64,000 nucleotides of DNA from positions 6,913,309 through 6,977,308 of the forward strand of contig CM055205.1 in NCBI GenBank assembly GCA_029224185.1, read 5' to 3'. Shown one piece after another: positions 35,674 to 49,800 of the stretch. The DNA is from Karalla daura (lineage: Eukaryota > Chordata > Actinopteri > Chaetodontiformes > Leiognathidae). The notes under the pieces were generated by a model. The model had not been told where the DNA came from. It searched no databases and was given only the letters and a program-made list of their open reading frames with translations. Both the position numbers and the translations under genes were made by a program. Each line of letters opens with the position of its first letter. The first letter of the stretch is position 1.

Positions 35674-35959
35674 CAGACGACTGACTTCATGCACTCCACT
35701 GCCTTCACTTAAACTTTAATCCTCACAATTCAACACCTCGCCCAATCTCTAATCCCCACCTGGCTCTAACCTTAACCTTGCGAGCGTATGTGAACCTCTT
35801 TGCGAAATGTCCCAAAAGCTTCCCCAAACTCTCCCTGTGTGCTTTAATGCAGACAATAATGTGCTTTATTCATATTGCACTTGCATTAAAGAAACGCAAC
35901 ACAACAGTGCAGAAATGCCTCACTATTACAAGGACCGTGTTTCAACACATTGTCAAACT

Positions 35960-36240
35960 TTCAGACTGGAGTTTGCAGGATCTCCCTGTTAATGTGGCTT
36001 TTCTCCAGATACTCCGTTTTCCTCCCACAGTCCAAATCATGCAAGTTGAAATTGATTAGAGACTCTAAATTGTCCCTAGGTGTAAGTAAGTGAGTGTGCG
36101 TGCGTATGCGTCTGTACCCTGAGATGGCCTCGCGACCTGTCCGCAGTGTTCTCCCTTCTGTCGCCCCACATGCACAGGGATTGTCCTCAGTAGACCCCTC
36201 GCAATACCACAGGGTGCAACGTGGGTAAGATGATGGATGG
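35960..36240 (+). repeat. tRNA-headed dispersed repeat, copy G body
   Basis: GGAGTTTGCAGGATCTCCC, TTTTCCTCCCACAGTCCAAA, TTAGAGACTCTAAATTGTCC, GCGACCTGTCCGCAGTG, CAGTAGACCCCTCGCAATAC and a GATGATGGATGG tail, in plus orientation. Confidence 0.78.
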
Positions 36241-36267
36241 CTCTCATTTAATGAGGATTTAATCATG

Positions 36268-36375
36268 AGGGTGAATGGTGAGTGTGCCCTGCGATAGACT
36301 GGAGACCTATCCAGGGTGTCCTGCCTTCACCCCTTGCAGCCCCAGCAGACCCCTGGGAAAATGGATGGGTGGTTG
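36268..36375 (+). repeat. tRNA-headed dispersed repeat, 3' part next to copy G
   Basis: A second tandem 3' portion: GGTGAATGGTGAGTGTGCCC, CTGGAGACCTATCCAGGGTG, CCTGCCTTCACCCC, CCAGCAGACCCCTGGG and an ATGGATGGGTGG tail. It begins about 30 bases after copy G ends, in the same orientation. Confidence 0.75.
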
Positions 36376-37577
36376 TGTAACCTCAAATGCAGATCCAGCG
36401 ACCCTGTGCTGCTGGGCTACGTTGCATGAATCCTTCACCCGGTGTGTCCTCCCTGCAGCAGATCAGAACATACTGTTCAGAAGTGAGACGCCTAGTGGTG
36501 ACGGCCAATGTCCCCCGCTCCTGACTGACGCATTGGCCTTGAAGCCGAACATGCCCAGAGACAGCACTTGTGTTTTGTCTGCGTACAGCCTTGCTTTTAT
36601 TCTTCCATCCCATCCAGCTGCACCATCAGTCGAATTTGCGCGCGGGCTGTACAAAATGTCATTTGTCAAGGCAGCTGCTTCTGAAATGCAACGGTTCTGT
36701 ATGTACAGCGGGACGAGAGCGCTGTGCTAATTCGTCCAAGAATTCACAAAGAAGTATGAAATGTGGCAGCAGCCTTGAATCCGCTCCGTGCTTACTGACT
36801 GCCTGACTGAAGACCTCACTCAGTGTTTGAAGAAAGTGGAGATATAACCTTGACGGGCTGATACAGAAGTGGCTTTATGTGCAGACAACAGCATCGTTGA
36901 TACAGAGCAGATGTCAAACAGTGTACAGTCCGAAAACAGTATTCACACGCGCAGTCAAACAAAGCACATAAAATGCAATACTTGAAGAAAACCTCAGTGG
37001 TTAGCTTTGCAAAAAAAAGCTTCTACTCTGACACCAAAATGTCCCCAACTGCAGCACTGCTTAAAAAAGGTTTCCAATGAATAAAAAAATCCCCGTCAGA
37101 GAAAATCTGATGTTCTACTGTATGTTTTTACCCATGTCAGGGTGACAAGAGGTTGCATCTTGAGGCCACCGGGGAAACACCCAGGACCCATCGGTCCATT
37201 ACAGTCTGAACAGACAGACAGGATCTGTGTCTCTTGTCCACTTTTATGGGGAACTGTGCTTCTCCACTGACCTGCATGCGTTTAGGCTGCTGAAGAAAAT
37301 CCGTTCAAATCCCCCCCGCTGCAAAGTGACAGCGCTAACCCAAATTTATGCCTATCAATATGCTTATGTGTAAAAAGGCTCAAATGTCAGCTGTGATATG
37401 AGAGGGGGTCGCTGGTAGTGACAAATCCACAGAGATTTATTATTTGATTCTGGAGCTCATTAACCCCGTAGAAGATTGTATCATATTTCAGCTCATTGTT
37501 TGATGTGTGCAGCCTGGGTCTTTTGCTATTCTGGTCCAAAATGATGCACCGATCAAATTATATTTTACATACATCCC

Positions 37578-37828
37578 CACATCAGTGTGGAGTTTTGCAT
37601 GTCCTCCCTGTGTCTGCATGGGTTTCCTCTGGATACAATGGTTTCTCAGTCTTAGAACATGCATATTTAGTTCGATTGGAGACTCTAAATTGCCCAAGGG
37701 CGTAAGAGTGGGAGTGAATGGAGTGCGTACGTTTCCTATAATGGTCTGGCGACCCGTCCAGGATTCCCCAGTTAGGCACCAGCAGTTGGGTACAGAGTCA
37801 GTGAGATTATGGACGGACGGACTTCACA
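37578..37828 (+). repeat. tRNA-headed dispersed repeat, copy H
   Basis: GTGTGGAGTTTTGCATGTCC, GTGTCTGCATGGGTTTCCTC, TCGATTGGAGACTCTAAATT, GGCGACCCGTCCAGGATTCC and a GGACGGACGGAC tail in plus orientation. Confidence 0.8.
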
Positions 37829-38768
37829 AGGTGATATGAAACACATCAAATAAAATTTGTATCTATAGGGTGTGTGAGAAACTGTCAGCTGGTGTGGTCA
37901 CATTGGCCACTGTCTATGCTGAATCCACTAAGTTTTAATCAGTTTCTTTATATATTTATAAAGTAATGCCAGTGAAGCAGGATTTTCATCTAGCTTGAAA
38001 AAGAGTGTGCTTCGAAGGCTTAAATTGTGAGCCTGCAATGAAGATTCGCATGTGGTTTTGTATTTATTAGCTAAAGTTAATATTGTATATATCTTGTTTA
38101 CTTCTCAGGATTTTTGTGAGAATTAGCATCGTTTCACTAATAGCGACTGTATGAACTATATGTGTTCTATAATGTGTTCTGCTTTAGATGAGGAGTGACA
38201 TTTGGCGCACTCAGCCTATAACATTAGTCATAGTTATGGCAAGTAGAGTGATATGATGCCATGAAATGAGAGGCTGTATCAATTGAATACAACATTCAGT
38301 TGTCCCATGTCTTTTTTGGGCATAGGATTAAGCAAACCAAGCTACAGACTCTTCATGATCCCTTTGATTCAAGTGGAGCATAAAAATTATTGAAATCAGT
38401 CAAAATCAAATACATTAAGTCTGGAAGTAGAAGTCCCAAGTGATCATTTATCATAATCATAATCAGCAGGGTTGTCGTGATAGTAAACAGGCTCTGCCTT
38501 TGTTTGTAGGACACTATCTTTATAAAGGATGAGCTGTGGTATCTGAGACAGTTTTCTTCATCACAGCTGAAACACTTCCGATCTACGTTCACAGGATCAG
38601 TGCATTTTTTTAATCTCTCTAAAGCTCACCTCAGTCTGCCTTAAACTGAGGATGGGGGGCGTTAAATGTGTGTGGCGGCTGCTGCTGAGTGCTGGCCCCG
38701 AGCTGGTGATGTCGCCTGGGGCCAGGAGAGGCAGGAAGCCTACAGATGGGCACCCAGACACAGATGGG

Positions 38769-38796
38769 TACACACACACACACACACACACACATA
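38769..38796. repeat. (CA)n microsatellite
   Basis: About 14 CA units with one TA interruption. Confidence 0.93.
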
Positions 38797-39960
38797 CACA
38801 AAGGGCCCTACAGAGAGATCAAAAGAGGGAGTGTGGCTTTGGCTTGTCAACAGTGAAAACTGATGGACGGAGGCATCTGTGACGGTTGGTGAGTGGAGGA
38901 AGTTTAGAGAGGAAGATCTGTGCAGTGTCCCCCACATTATCGTCACTTTCACTTTCATCAAAACAACACCCAGATGTGCTGTGAGTTGGCGAAGTCTAAT
39001 TTATTCGGTAGAACTAACAGAAATGAAATAAACGATGACCGGACGTCTCTCTGGTGTATGAAAATAAAGTACAACAGATCGCATAGGCTTGAGTAGACTC
39101 ATTGCAACCTCCATCCTCACAGCTCTGAGACATGCTATTTGTAATTCAAATGAACTAAGCATGTCACTGCAGTGGAGATGGGAAAACCGCATCTGTTTCC
39201 TCCATAGGCCCCCGTCAGAGATGTGCAAACTATAAACATGGTCGCCCACACAGCAGAGCTGGGTAAGTGGAGATGAAAGGATCCAAGGGAGGCCACCTTG
39301 CCTCATAATTATTCCTAATTAAGATTAATTGCCAATCGGAGAGCATGGGTAATTCCTATTGGCCCTGTGGGTGTGATTTCCCACACAAAGATGATTCAAA
39401 ACAAAACAAGACTGTTGACACAGATTGCCTCAATACTTAGCATCATCTCGTCGTGCAACGCCTTGTTTATTTCAATATGATGGTACATTAATCTCAATAA
39501 GAATGATTATTTTGTATTGGATGAAGATGCACACATATTTAATGTAGAGCCATTGTTGTTAATATTTATATTTAGTACTTTGTGGATGCTTTTGTCATAG
39601 AAAAACAAAGCAATCAGGCAGCACATTTTGTAGTGAGAGTATCATCATCACATCTGTGAATGGGAGCCCCTGTGGTGATGCCACTGTCATGCAAGTTCGA
39701 TTTTTCTGTCTTCATGAAGCATTCAGCACCTTTGAGCTCACTGTTTTGGTTTCCTGAAAAGCAGAGTCACGCCTTTGTCTTCGTTCCCGCTCAGCAGTCT
39801 CATACATTTCATTTCCAAGATTGTGGAAAATGGCTGCTTTTCAGCTAGAAAAAAAAGTCTGAGAAACCATTTCACAATGACAAGTGAGAATCTGAAAATC
39901 ACCTTCTGGATATGCAAGTTTGACACATCAACCGTATGACGTGACATATTTCTTCATTTT

Positions 39961-40195
39961 ATTTCCCATCCATTATCCTATCCAGTTTCAGTGGTACCAT
40001 ATGGGGTTCTGCAGGAGCATTTCTCCTGAGTAAAGGCAGGAAATACACCCTGGACAGGTGACCATTCCCTTACAGGGAACACACATTGTTTAAGCCTCCA
40101 GTTGACCTTAATAAATGTTTTTGGACTGCGGGAGGAAACTAGAGTACCCAGCACTATTCATGCTGCACAATTCCACGAGTCCACTGTGTTGCAGC
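39961..40195 (-). repeat. tRNA-headed dispersed repeat, copy I
   Basis: Minus-orientation copy: CCCATCCATTATCC tail side, GGGTTCTGCAGGAGC, AAAGGCAGGAAATACACCCT, GGACAGGTGACCATTCCC, then TTTTTGGACTGCGGGAGGAA. The GACTCTAAATT core is missing or heavily altered. Confidence 0.72.
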
Positions 40196-42263
40196 ACTTA
40201 GTTTTTCTTTTAATTGTTATTTTTCTGCTTTCCTGAAGTGGCAAAAAAAGCTGTTCCAAATATGACGTAGTAGTGAAGTGGTAGTTCAACCAGCCTACAT
40301 CCCTATTCTGTGTGAAACACTCATTAAAAAAGACAGATTAATGCCGAGCTTTTAGAAATTTTCCAGAAATATTCCAGGCAGGAGATCCAATAGAAACACA
40401 GATCTGGGTTGTTTAAACATATTGAAAATCTATACAGCTCACATTCCACTGGATCTCCTATTTCCCATGATGCAATGGAAGATAAATTAGTTATCCTATT
40501 ATACACCCCTGATGACATCATTTACTTGGGTTTTATGGTTGTGGTTGCTAAACTCTATACGCCTCTCTCTCTCTTTATTGAGACATGTTCTACACATGAT
40601 CCTACAGTCACAGCCATTGAAATTGTCTATTTGCATTGTTTAATAATAATATCTGACATGCATATCAGCATAAATAGTCCAGAGACGGAGGAAAGTGGAT
40701 CCCACACACTATAATACAGAGTGATCGCTCTTCGTAAACGATGTCTGTCGTGCTGACGAGCCTCAACTATGTGTTATTGGGTGAAGATGTTTTTTTTTTC
40801 CTTTGACATATGATAGAGGTTGACAGACCACCTCCAATCACAGATCCAATCTCTTGTGCAGTGGAATGAGAGGAAAATCCAGTTTTCTATATTTGCGTGA
40901 TGACAGGTGATCGCTGATAGGAGAACACTCGTCTCTCTTGTCTCCCCCAGGCTAAATAAGAGAGCCCTGGGTATGATAATGCTGCCACGGTGGCTGGGAG
41001 TACATGCGTGCACAGGGAGAACATTGTGATGTGGACGCCGATTTCCATGAAACTGTCGCAGTGAACCCAGCAGAGTTGTGGAAGTTTCTCATGATCGTCC
41101 CGCGTTTGACGCAAGACATCCTCTGAATGACAAATTGTGAGCGCTCGCTGCCCACACACAATCTGCTCCTGGAGACCATATATTCATGGGGTCTCTCCGG
41201 GTGCTTGCTTTGCTACAAAGCCCGGCTACCTTCTCCATTCACCTCCCCCTCGGAGACACCCAGCAGTTCTGTCCCACCCTCCTCACCCTCCCCGCTGGGG
41301 GAGATACAATGGTTAACTTTAAACAATACCTCCTGCAGCTCCTCCTCACGTGTAGCCAAACAGAGGCAGTCACTCTGTGTGTGTGAATGTGGGTGTATCT
41401 TCTGTTTATTGTTTGTGGAACATATGGCCTTCTGACATGGCGGGCACAAGGTCACCGAGTAAAGGAATTCGTGCCATTCTGAGAATCTTTCTGCCTCCAT
41501 TCCTCTCTAACAAACTTAGCTATCAGGCGCTCATCCTTGAAAGTGCACACACACACACACCAACACATACACACACACAGCATGTGAAACCCAGGGTATT
41601 TACTATTTATTACTTACAACACCCCAGGGAACCTAATAAGTAGCTTTCTAGACAAACACTGTGTATTTACAGCCTTTCTCTTACCAATATTCACATATCC
41701 ATTCAAATGCAGTAATACAAAGTAAATACTTTTGCTAAAATACAGGACTTAAAACTACATCTTAAGCAAACAGTAATTTACACATCCAGCAGACACAGCA
41801 AAGCAGGCATTCATCCGAAGTTCAATATTTTGTCTGGCACCGACTCCCAAGGGAAATATCTGCCTCTTGAGCTGCTCCAAAAGCTAAATATACAGCATTA
41901 TTTACTCCATGCTACTGACAGTTGCATATATATTCTAGCTGCTTTGGAGACTGAGAGTTTTACATTCATGGAAAATAAGAATCAGAGAACTTAAGTGATC
42001 TCAAGAAGGAAATGCTGGAAACACGGTACTTATTAGATAATATCATACACAATAATCCAAGATGAACTGAATTCCTCTATAATTCAGATCTCAGGAACAT
42101 TGTTGTTTCCGAGTGAAAAGAAATTATGAAAATGCTTCTCGCAGGCTCTTGTTTGTTGTTAAAACCATGCTAACATGTTACCCTTTGTTCCCTGCTGCTT
42201 TCTACTCATTTCTCTTTTCACTGACAATATGTAAAATAAATGGAAAGAAGAATTACACACTGT

Positions 42264-42402
42264 ATCACTCACTCACTCACTCACTCACTCACTCACACAC
42301 TCTCTATCACTCTCTCACTCACTCATACACTTACACACACACACACACTCACACACACACAGACACACACACACACACAGACACACACACACACACAGAC
42401 AG
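42264..42402. repeat. CACT/CA compound microsatellite
   Basis: A tetranucleotide CACT array grading into CACACA blocks with CAGA interruptions, about 140 bases. Confidence 0.93.
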
Positions 42403-43212
42403 TCTGACGGGCCAGATGTTATCAGGAGCAGATATCAATGAGAAGCATCTTGTTACATCTTAACTATGTGGAGGGGGGGGTGGGAGGGGGCGGTGTTACT
42501 CAGTGATACACACTATACCACTATTGTAATGCTACCACCTTGGGGGAAGGGATGAGTAAAAAGGTGGGGGTGGGAAGAAGATGAAGAAATGCAAATGTTT
42601 CTATAATCTTGATCCATTGTCTGTCCAAGATGCATAGAAAGGGAGGAGGGTCTGCAGAGATGAAAGAAGATGAAGAACATGCAGGAAAAGAGCAGAAATT
42701 TGCTTTTGTGGATTTGTGGACCCCAGATTTTGTGTGTGGGGCTGGCGAAGAGGTGGGGGAGGTGGGGGTGGGAGTGATCAGACCCCAGGGATAGGAGAAG
42801 GCTCTGATGGTGGCCCCCGGTCTCTCAGGTGGCCTGGGGGCTCAGGATGGCCTCCACATGTCAGCCCCGGCCAGTGACAGATGTCTCTCTCTGAAACAGC
42901 AATAATTCACCGCTAATCAGCAGATGATACTGTTAACAGTGGAATGGGGGTGGGAACAGGGAGATGGTTGTGTTGGTGGGCGCATTGGATACGTGAATAT
43001 TCATTTATTTTCTCAGAGAACGTGTGAAAATGTCCTCTTAGTATCATGTGCACGTCTCCACGTGTCGAGGTGACGGTAAATCCACCATCACACGCTGCTT
43101 GTCTTTGTCCCTGACTCTGCTCCCTCCTTCTCCCTCCACTGCACTTCCTGCAAGATACAGTGACCGTGATGAGAATGTGTCACGGACACGAATAGATGGT
43201 GACGATTACCAG

Positions 43213-43214
<2 letters not shown>

Positions 43215-43261
<47 letters not shown>
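43215..43261. repeat. (GT)n microsatellite
   Basis: About 23 perfect GT units. Confidence 0.97.
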
Positions 43262-43263
<2 letters not shown>

Positions 43264-46200
43264 CCCTGATCATGGCAGTAAATCTGTACTTAGGCTGTTA
43301 ATATCCAACCTGTGTCTGGGTGTATTTCTCCCATGCTGACACATTCGACGCCCATGGGTGGGCCAGGCAAAGATGGCGATGTGTGTGCACGTTGCTTGCA
43401 GTGTTGTTGTGGGCAGCTTTTGCCTTCGCGCACACGTGTTTGCTATCATGTGTGTCTCCAATGCATCTCTGCACGTGTGTGTTTTATATAAATGTGTGTA
43501 TTAGTGTGTCCGTGTCTGACTTTGGAGATAAAGCATCCTCCAGGGACGCTTATCTTCGCATCACTGTGCCTGTCAATCACTGTGATTGATCAGACCTCTG
43601 CCCCTCCCACTCTTATTCTGACCCCCCTCACCCTCTGGTCCTGGTCAGAGCCCCCTGGTGATTAATCACTCAGTCAGTCAGACAGGTAGCACTGACATCA
43701 TCCAATACCACCCCCTCCACACACACACACACACACATAGACACAATGAGAGCTGATGGCCAGCTGACCCAGTCTGGTGTCATCCACCGATACAGAGCAG
43801 TGTTAGAGAAATCAATTTAGCGCTGATTTGAATTAGTCAACTATCACATCCTTTACATCGTCCATCAGCTTACAAACTTCAGATACAGTTTTTGCAGAAA
43901 CAGCTCCAATCCTCTGGATTGCCATAATTTATCATCGGGATCAGAATCACAGCCAAACAAAGAACAGGCCTTATCACATGCAGATAGTTGCCCATAATAG
44001 GGAAGATAAACATCTATTTCTTTCAAATGGTAACTGCAGCCATTCAAGTGTTAAAATCAGCTTTGATTTGGAGATCATTTTTGAAGTGAGGAAAATGCTA
44101 TATAAATATTTAACCTCTGGTGATCGCACAGCAAAGAGGACCTGTGCTTGACTCTGTGTCTCTGTCTCCCCATTGCAGCGTAGGTTCCATCTGGGTTAAT
44201 CTCTATCTTTTTAGTCTTTTGTAACAGATCAAAACCTTTTAGCGTGACAAACAACATTCACCCTCCATACACAAGCGTATGGTAGTGTGGTGTCACTGAC
44301 TCATTATGAGCATTAACCAATAAGAGACTTATGATGAAGCATCAAGAGAAATTTGGAGTTGAGTCTCATGTCCAAGGATACTAGGACCACAGCTCTGCCT
44401 CCAGCTGTCCTACTGTCTGTGCAAACAGGTCCCTCCTACCAGGGAGCAGGCGAGCCCCACTCTTTGTACTTGGAAACTGCTCCTTGTGAACAATTTGTGC
44501 CTGATCAATGTTGATATGCAAATTACCGCTAAAATGACATCTCGACACAAAAAGCTCATAAAGCAGACGCGGCTAACATAGAATCCAGTCTCACTGAATC
44601 CTTTTACTTGGTTTGTTCTTTGTTTTCCTCACAGAGTGAGACTCAATGTGCCGACCGGGTTGATTAATACACATGCTGTGCGGATTGTGTCTGGGTAATT
44701 TCAGTTTCAACTGAAAAATTACAAGAAATCAGTTCACAGACACTGAAAATGAATTATGCTTAATGTGACCCTGAACATTCACGCTCCTCCTGGACAACCA
44801 CGGCTCACTTGGAGAAACCCCATGGCTAATACAAGTAACCGTTACTGAAACTAAATGCCCGCTGTTTTCACTTGTGTCTCATTGGATTTGCGTGTGGTAT
44901 ATCGGCCATGTGTCCTCAGTAAAGGTCAGCAGATCTGTTACCTTTCACCTGCTGCCTCCCATTCATTTCTGCTGGACTATCACGTCATTCCAATGTCTTT
45001 CATGAAAGAAAACATGCTTAATGCAGACGTGTCCAGCCTGCGCTGTGAGGAGAAAACATTTCCCGGAATGACTGCAGTGCACATGAATGATCTCGACCTT
45101 GGTCACCATGGCAGGAACATTGACTTTTACTGCTCCCTGCTGGGCATGATGTTTTCCTGCACACAAGATCAATCCCACCCCTCCCTCCCCTATGGCTGAC
45201 ATCTAAATTAAATAGAATTGTATTTCTGCAGTTCAATTTCACAACAAATTACTGTGAGGGATTTTTTTTCTTATTATTATTATTGTGTGAGGAACACAGT
45301 ACAGCACCACTCAACACATTTGTTTTACATTTCACGGTCAATCCTGCCTCGACAATTCACTGAAGTTGAGCAACCTTGGAGCTTGTAGTTATACAGAGTG
45401 ACTCATAAAAGGTGTAGTATTTTACTGAGGGACCTGTTTTCCAGCCGTACAACACAAAAATTTGAGTTAGTATTACAACAAAAATTAGAATAAATAAAGG
45501 AAATATCTGTCTGTCTTTCAGTCTATCTACTACATATGTGAGAAATCTTTCAGGCATTTCTCTTCATGTATGCACTCAAGGTATTCTCTCTTTCTCTTTT
45601 GGTTCAGTGTCATAATACAATAGAGAATCTTGTTTTTGTGTTTGTTTTTAGAGAAGAGTTTGTTATAGAGAAAGAGACATGCAACATGCTTGAATCTCAG
45701 GTTTCACAAAAGACATGAATATTCGTGTTGCAATGACAGCAGTGCAAATTAGCTTTCTTTTTTTTTTGTGCTGACTGAAGAATTTTTCAAAGAGTGAAAA
45801 ACACATTCCCAACTTCGAAATAAGCTGTAATTGTTACTGCAAATTAATTTGTTTTGCAAACCTCTTTCCAGAAAGGCTGTACTTCTACAAATATTCCAAC
45901 AGGTGTCAGTAAAGTAGCACAGTTTAAAGGTAAGGAAAGGGAAAAGTGAGTGTACGTTGTTCTTGAGTGCTTGGTTCATTTTTAACAGCTTTTGCAGACT
46001 AACGGGAGTGATAGCTGTCAGAAGGCATATATTGTCCATGGAGTTGCCCACACCTCTACACACCAATAAATTCAGAAATAAGTTAATGACTGTCAAGAAA
46101 GTGTCCATGTGTGACGGTAACAATAAAAAAATCATTGAATTGCCATGTTAACTTTTACTTTTTACAATCCCTTAGTCCCCATGTAGACCAAATACACTTC

Positions 46201-46858
46201 CTCTCAGTTTCCAACTGACATGCATTGTTTACAAGCGGCTCTCTACAGAGACAATTACGGATAAAGAGGTCAAAGAGTACAGGAAGTAATCATCATAGGA
46301 AAATAACTGACATGGTAATAAAGATAATGGACACTGGTTCTGAGGAGCCTGAAAGTGGTTTTAATGTTTAATGTGTGTGACAGAACACACAAGCCCTAAC
46401 AACACTGAGGCAGAGCAGTTTTGTTTTGCCTCGACTTTGTTGAGCTTGTGACAAAAAACTTGCTCACGTTTGTTCCTTCTCACACAGATGAACATGCACT
46501 GGGTTTTTTTTGCTGTTTTGTTTTTTCTTTTGCTTTATTGCTGACAACACGTGTGCAGGCATAAATAACACAATCAGCTCAGGAGCAGCAGGGATGACGC
46601 ACAAATCAGATTCACAGAGCCTGGCCAGCGGTGAACCCCTGAACTACAGTTTCCTTTGACTGTCCTTCTCTATTTTCTCCCGAGGCACAGGGACAGACAT
46701 ACCAGTAGGTGGGTGCACATGCACACTCATGCACACGTCAGAGTTTCCACCCTAAACATAAATAAACCCTCCTAAGAGCATAACCATACACAGTCAGTTG
46801 TATGCGGCCTATTATAACACCCCAGCTGCTCTCGCTGTGTGGTGTCACATGAGACGGT

Positions 46859-46890
46859 TTGATGTCCCGCTCCTCGGCAGCGGACATCAA
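46859..46890. other. Inverted repeat, 12-bp stem with 7-nt loop
   Basis: TTGATGTCCCGCT and AGCGGACATCAA form a 12-bp stem with a single bulged C and loop CCTCGGC, inside a GC-rich non-repetitive island (46830-47110). No function can be assigned; it is too short for a typical pre-miRNA. Confidence 0.7.
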
Positions 46891-49800
46891 CACAGCGTCT
46901 GATGGATCACCAGGAACAATCCGGGCCGCTCGCTCGCCAGCAGGCCAACGGGTTGAGAGGTACCGGCCGAGGTGCAGTGCCTGATAGAACTATTTTGACC
47001 CCAGCTGGTGCGCGGAGAGTCGAAATGACCTTCGGCAGTGGGAGGTAACCTCCGGCTAAATCATTACACAGTCAGACCATTATGACCTCCCCACGCGGCA
47101 CTGAGCACATGATCCTCCATACCAAGACAGGACAACCACAACACACGGCTGCTGACGTGTTACCAATCATTACTATACCCGCTTATCCAGTTAAAGATAA
47201 ACAAGGGTCATAAATGTAATAGTTTAGCCAAGTGGCAGCTACATTTTATTGTTTGTGATAACTAATGAGAGGAATAATGATAATGATGATTGATTTGACT
47301 AAGAAGGAAACTGTGCAAAAATGTGTTATCTCGTAGTTTAAAGGCGCTGGCCTCGTGACCGAGTCTGTGTAATTAATCTGTATATCTCACCACTGTTTAT
47401 GTATATGTGTGTATGTGAGACAGAGTTTGTGCATCACTGTGTGTTGATATGAAAGTGCGTGTCCAGTTGCCTCTCACTGTGTTACAGTGTGAGCACTGAT
47501 AACAGTATTGAATCTGTGTGTACTTGCCTTTTACCCTCGTTTCTCTCGTGTCTATATGTTGACGCGCGCAAACACTATTTCGTGGGCAAGAACATGCTGT
47601 ACATTATCGATCTCTCACCTCTGTAAGGTCTGCACAGAGTCTGCACTGCTGGCAGTTGATATCCTAGTAGTGAACGTTGCAACGTGATGCAGGATTTTCC
47701 ATCCTGTAATCACTGATCTCATAATAATGACCTTCCAGAAGTGTGTGGCAGCGTATTTACCTGCAGGTACCCGTCCATCTGACTATACTTAGACATAATT
47801 TTGCTGTGTTTGAAACTTTTCTATGCTGCAACCTGGGGGCAGTGGGTGTGCAGCCCCATGACAGTAACAGCAAACAGATGAGGCTCAGGTTCTGGTGGAC
47901 ACAGCCCTGTAAACTGTTTAGCTACAGTGACTGAAAATTCCTGCATAGAAAATTAAATTACTCTTAGTCAGCATTCTTGAGTTCAGTGAGAGGGGCTGCT
48001 TCAACCACTTCAACCAGACAATGTCCAGTAACAGTAGCAGGCTAAAGCAGACAGTGGACTAAAATCCTCATACTGATTATAGGAAACACAAAATCATATC
48101 TGATGCCAGCTGAAGTTCCTATTCATTCTTATCCAAACAGTGACAAAAGGGAAGCAGATCTACCTGCTGCCCAGACTGTCTATTCATGCCTCTGCTTTAT
48201 GGAAGCAACAGCAAGTGAGCTACAGACCTGCCTCTGTCCAAAGGTAACAAATAATGTTCTACTTAATAGGCTGACAGTGCTCTTTACTGGGTGAAACTAC
48301 ATGATGAAAGTCATGGGGAAAGTTGGAAACTAAGCGATGAACCTTTTTTCTTTTTGTCTTTTTCTTCCAACGTCTAAAACTTTTTCTTGTGTGATTTCTT
48401 GAGCTCCTCTTGCATACTTGGATCAGACCTTGCATGCACCATGCAGACCTCTTCAGTATGTAGAGTTGGCCAAAGTCATAATAACACCAACAATTAGCTT
48501 ATTTTTGTCTGCATGTAGGTGGGATTAGGCAGAGTACTTCCCTGAGATTTTGGGGAAAGGTGTGGCAAGGTGTGGTGAGACAAACTTTTTTTTCAGTTCC
48601 TGCTATGAGTGTGGTTTTGGTTGATATATTAAAGGAGGGTTATCAGTAGCCTGCTATAATTCTGATCTAGCTTTCAAGGACACATTTAAAAACACATAAA
48701 TACTTGGGTTGCATTTACCAAGTATTCATGTGTGTTATAAAGTGGTTACGAGCCGGGACTAAACTTACATTTACATTTGCATTTGGTATGCCGATATTTT
48801 CTCACTGAACCCTTTTTTCAAAATTGCTGTCTGTCTATTTTGTGTTGTTTGTTGCATGTCACCATTGTCTCTTATCCTCTCTCACAAATCTCCTCTTCTT
48901 GTTCTTTGCTCCCAGAGGATGCTGGAAGTCCCCAGAGTTTCTCTGATATCTACATCTTCTCATGGAGACGCTGCCTACCAACACTCAGCGCTGTTGACAT
49001 TCAAAACACAATTTGTGTTCTAGATCTCTCACAGTGTGAGATTTTCTAGTATTGTTCTATAGTTTTTCTTCAAAAAAAATAAGCTTGACCTTTTCTTCCT
49101 TTCTCACTCCCTTTACGTACCTTGCTGTGCAGATAAGATACCTGAAAGGATTTGAACTCTCCCACCACAGCCCCCTGCTGCAGAAGGAAAAACCCAATGA
49201 ACCTGTCCTGATTCAGCGCTGGGTCAGTGGGTCCATCAGGCCCTAACAACACTGGGACAGTTTGGATCTTAAGCTGCAACATATTGGACGAATTCTGTAC
49301 GTGACGCATTAACAATAACAAGACTGTCTTTCCTAGTACTTAAAATCCATTTCACCACTGCACTTTATCCCTCTATTAGCGTGACAGTGTGTGATTTCTG
49401 GGAATTGGGACTCCAAGCAGTCAATACAGTGAATGAGTTTTTAGTAACCAGTTTTGATTCCTGATTGGAGTGAGAGCCTTTCTGTGTTTGGTAACCTGTC
49501 CTGAAAGCATCCCCTGCCTTTACCCTGTGTGCGCTGTGAGGCTCCGGCAGATCACTGCAACATCATTAAGTTGCAGAGTGTGTGAAAGACTGGATGATGG
49601 ATGAGATTCCAAGCAGTCTAGATCGATCATCGTGTGGATGTCCCTTGCACCTGAGGCCCGACGGACAGATGTGGGAGCAGACAGCCAGCATAAACACAGT
49701 GACATCACCAGTCTGGGTTAAATGTCATAGTGCCAAACAGGTCACTCTATCCCGATAGCGCCAAGGTTCAATGTTCTGTCACATCGAGCCACTCTGTCAA

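Noticed and set aside
35700..35780. Telomere-like CTAACC units
   Set aside because: Only two or three degenerate units; not a telomeric array.
44855..45199. 114-codon plus-strand open frame
   Set aside because: No domain, no recognisable homology, no splice partners; composition is ordinary non-coding.
45749..46135. 128-codon minus-strand open frame
   Set aside because: AT-rich sequence; some resemblance to repeat-derived peptides, but I could not tie it to a known transposase or gene.
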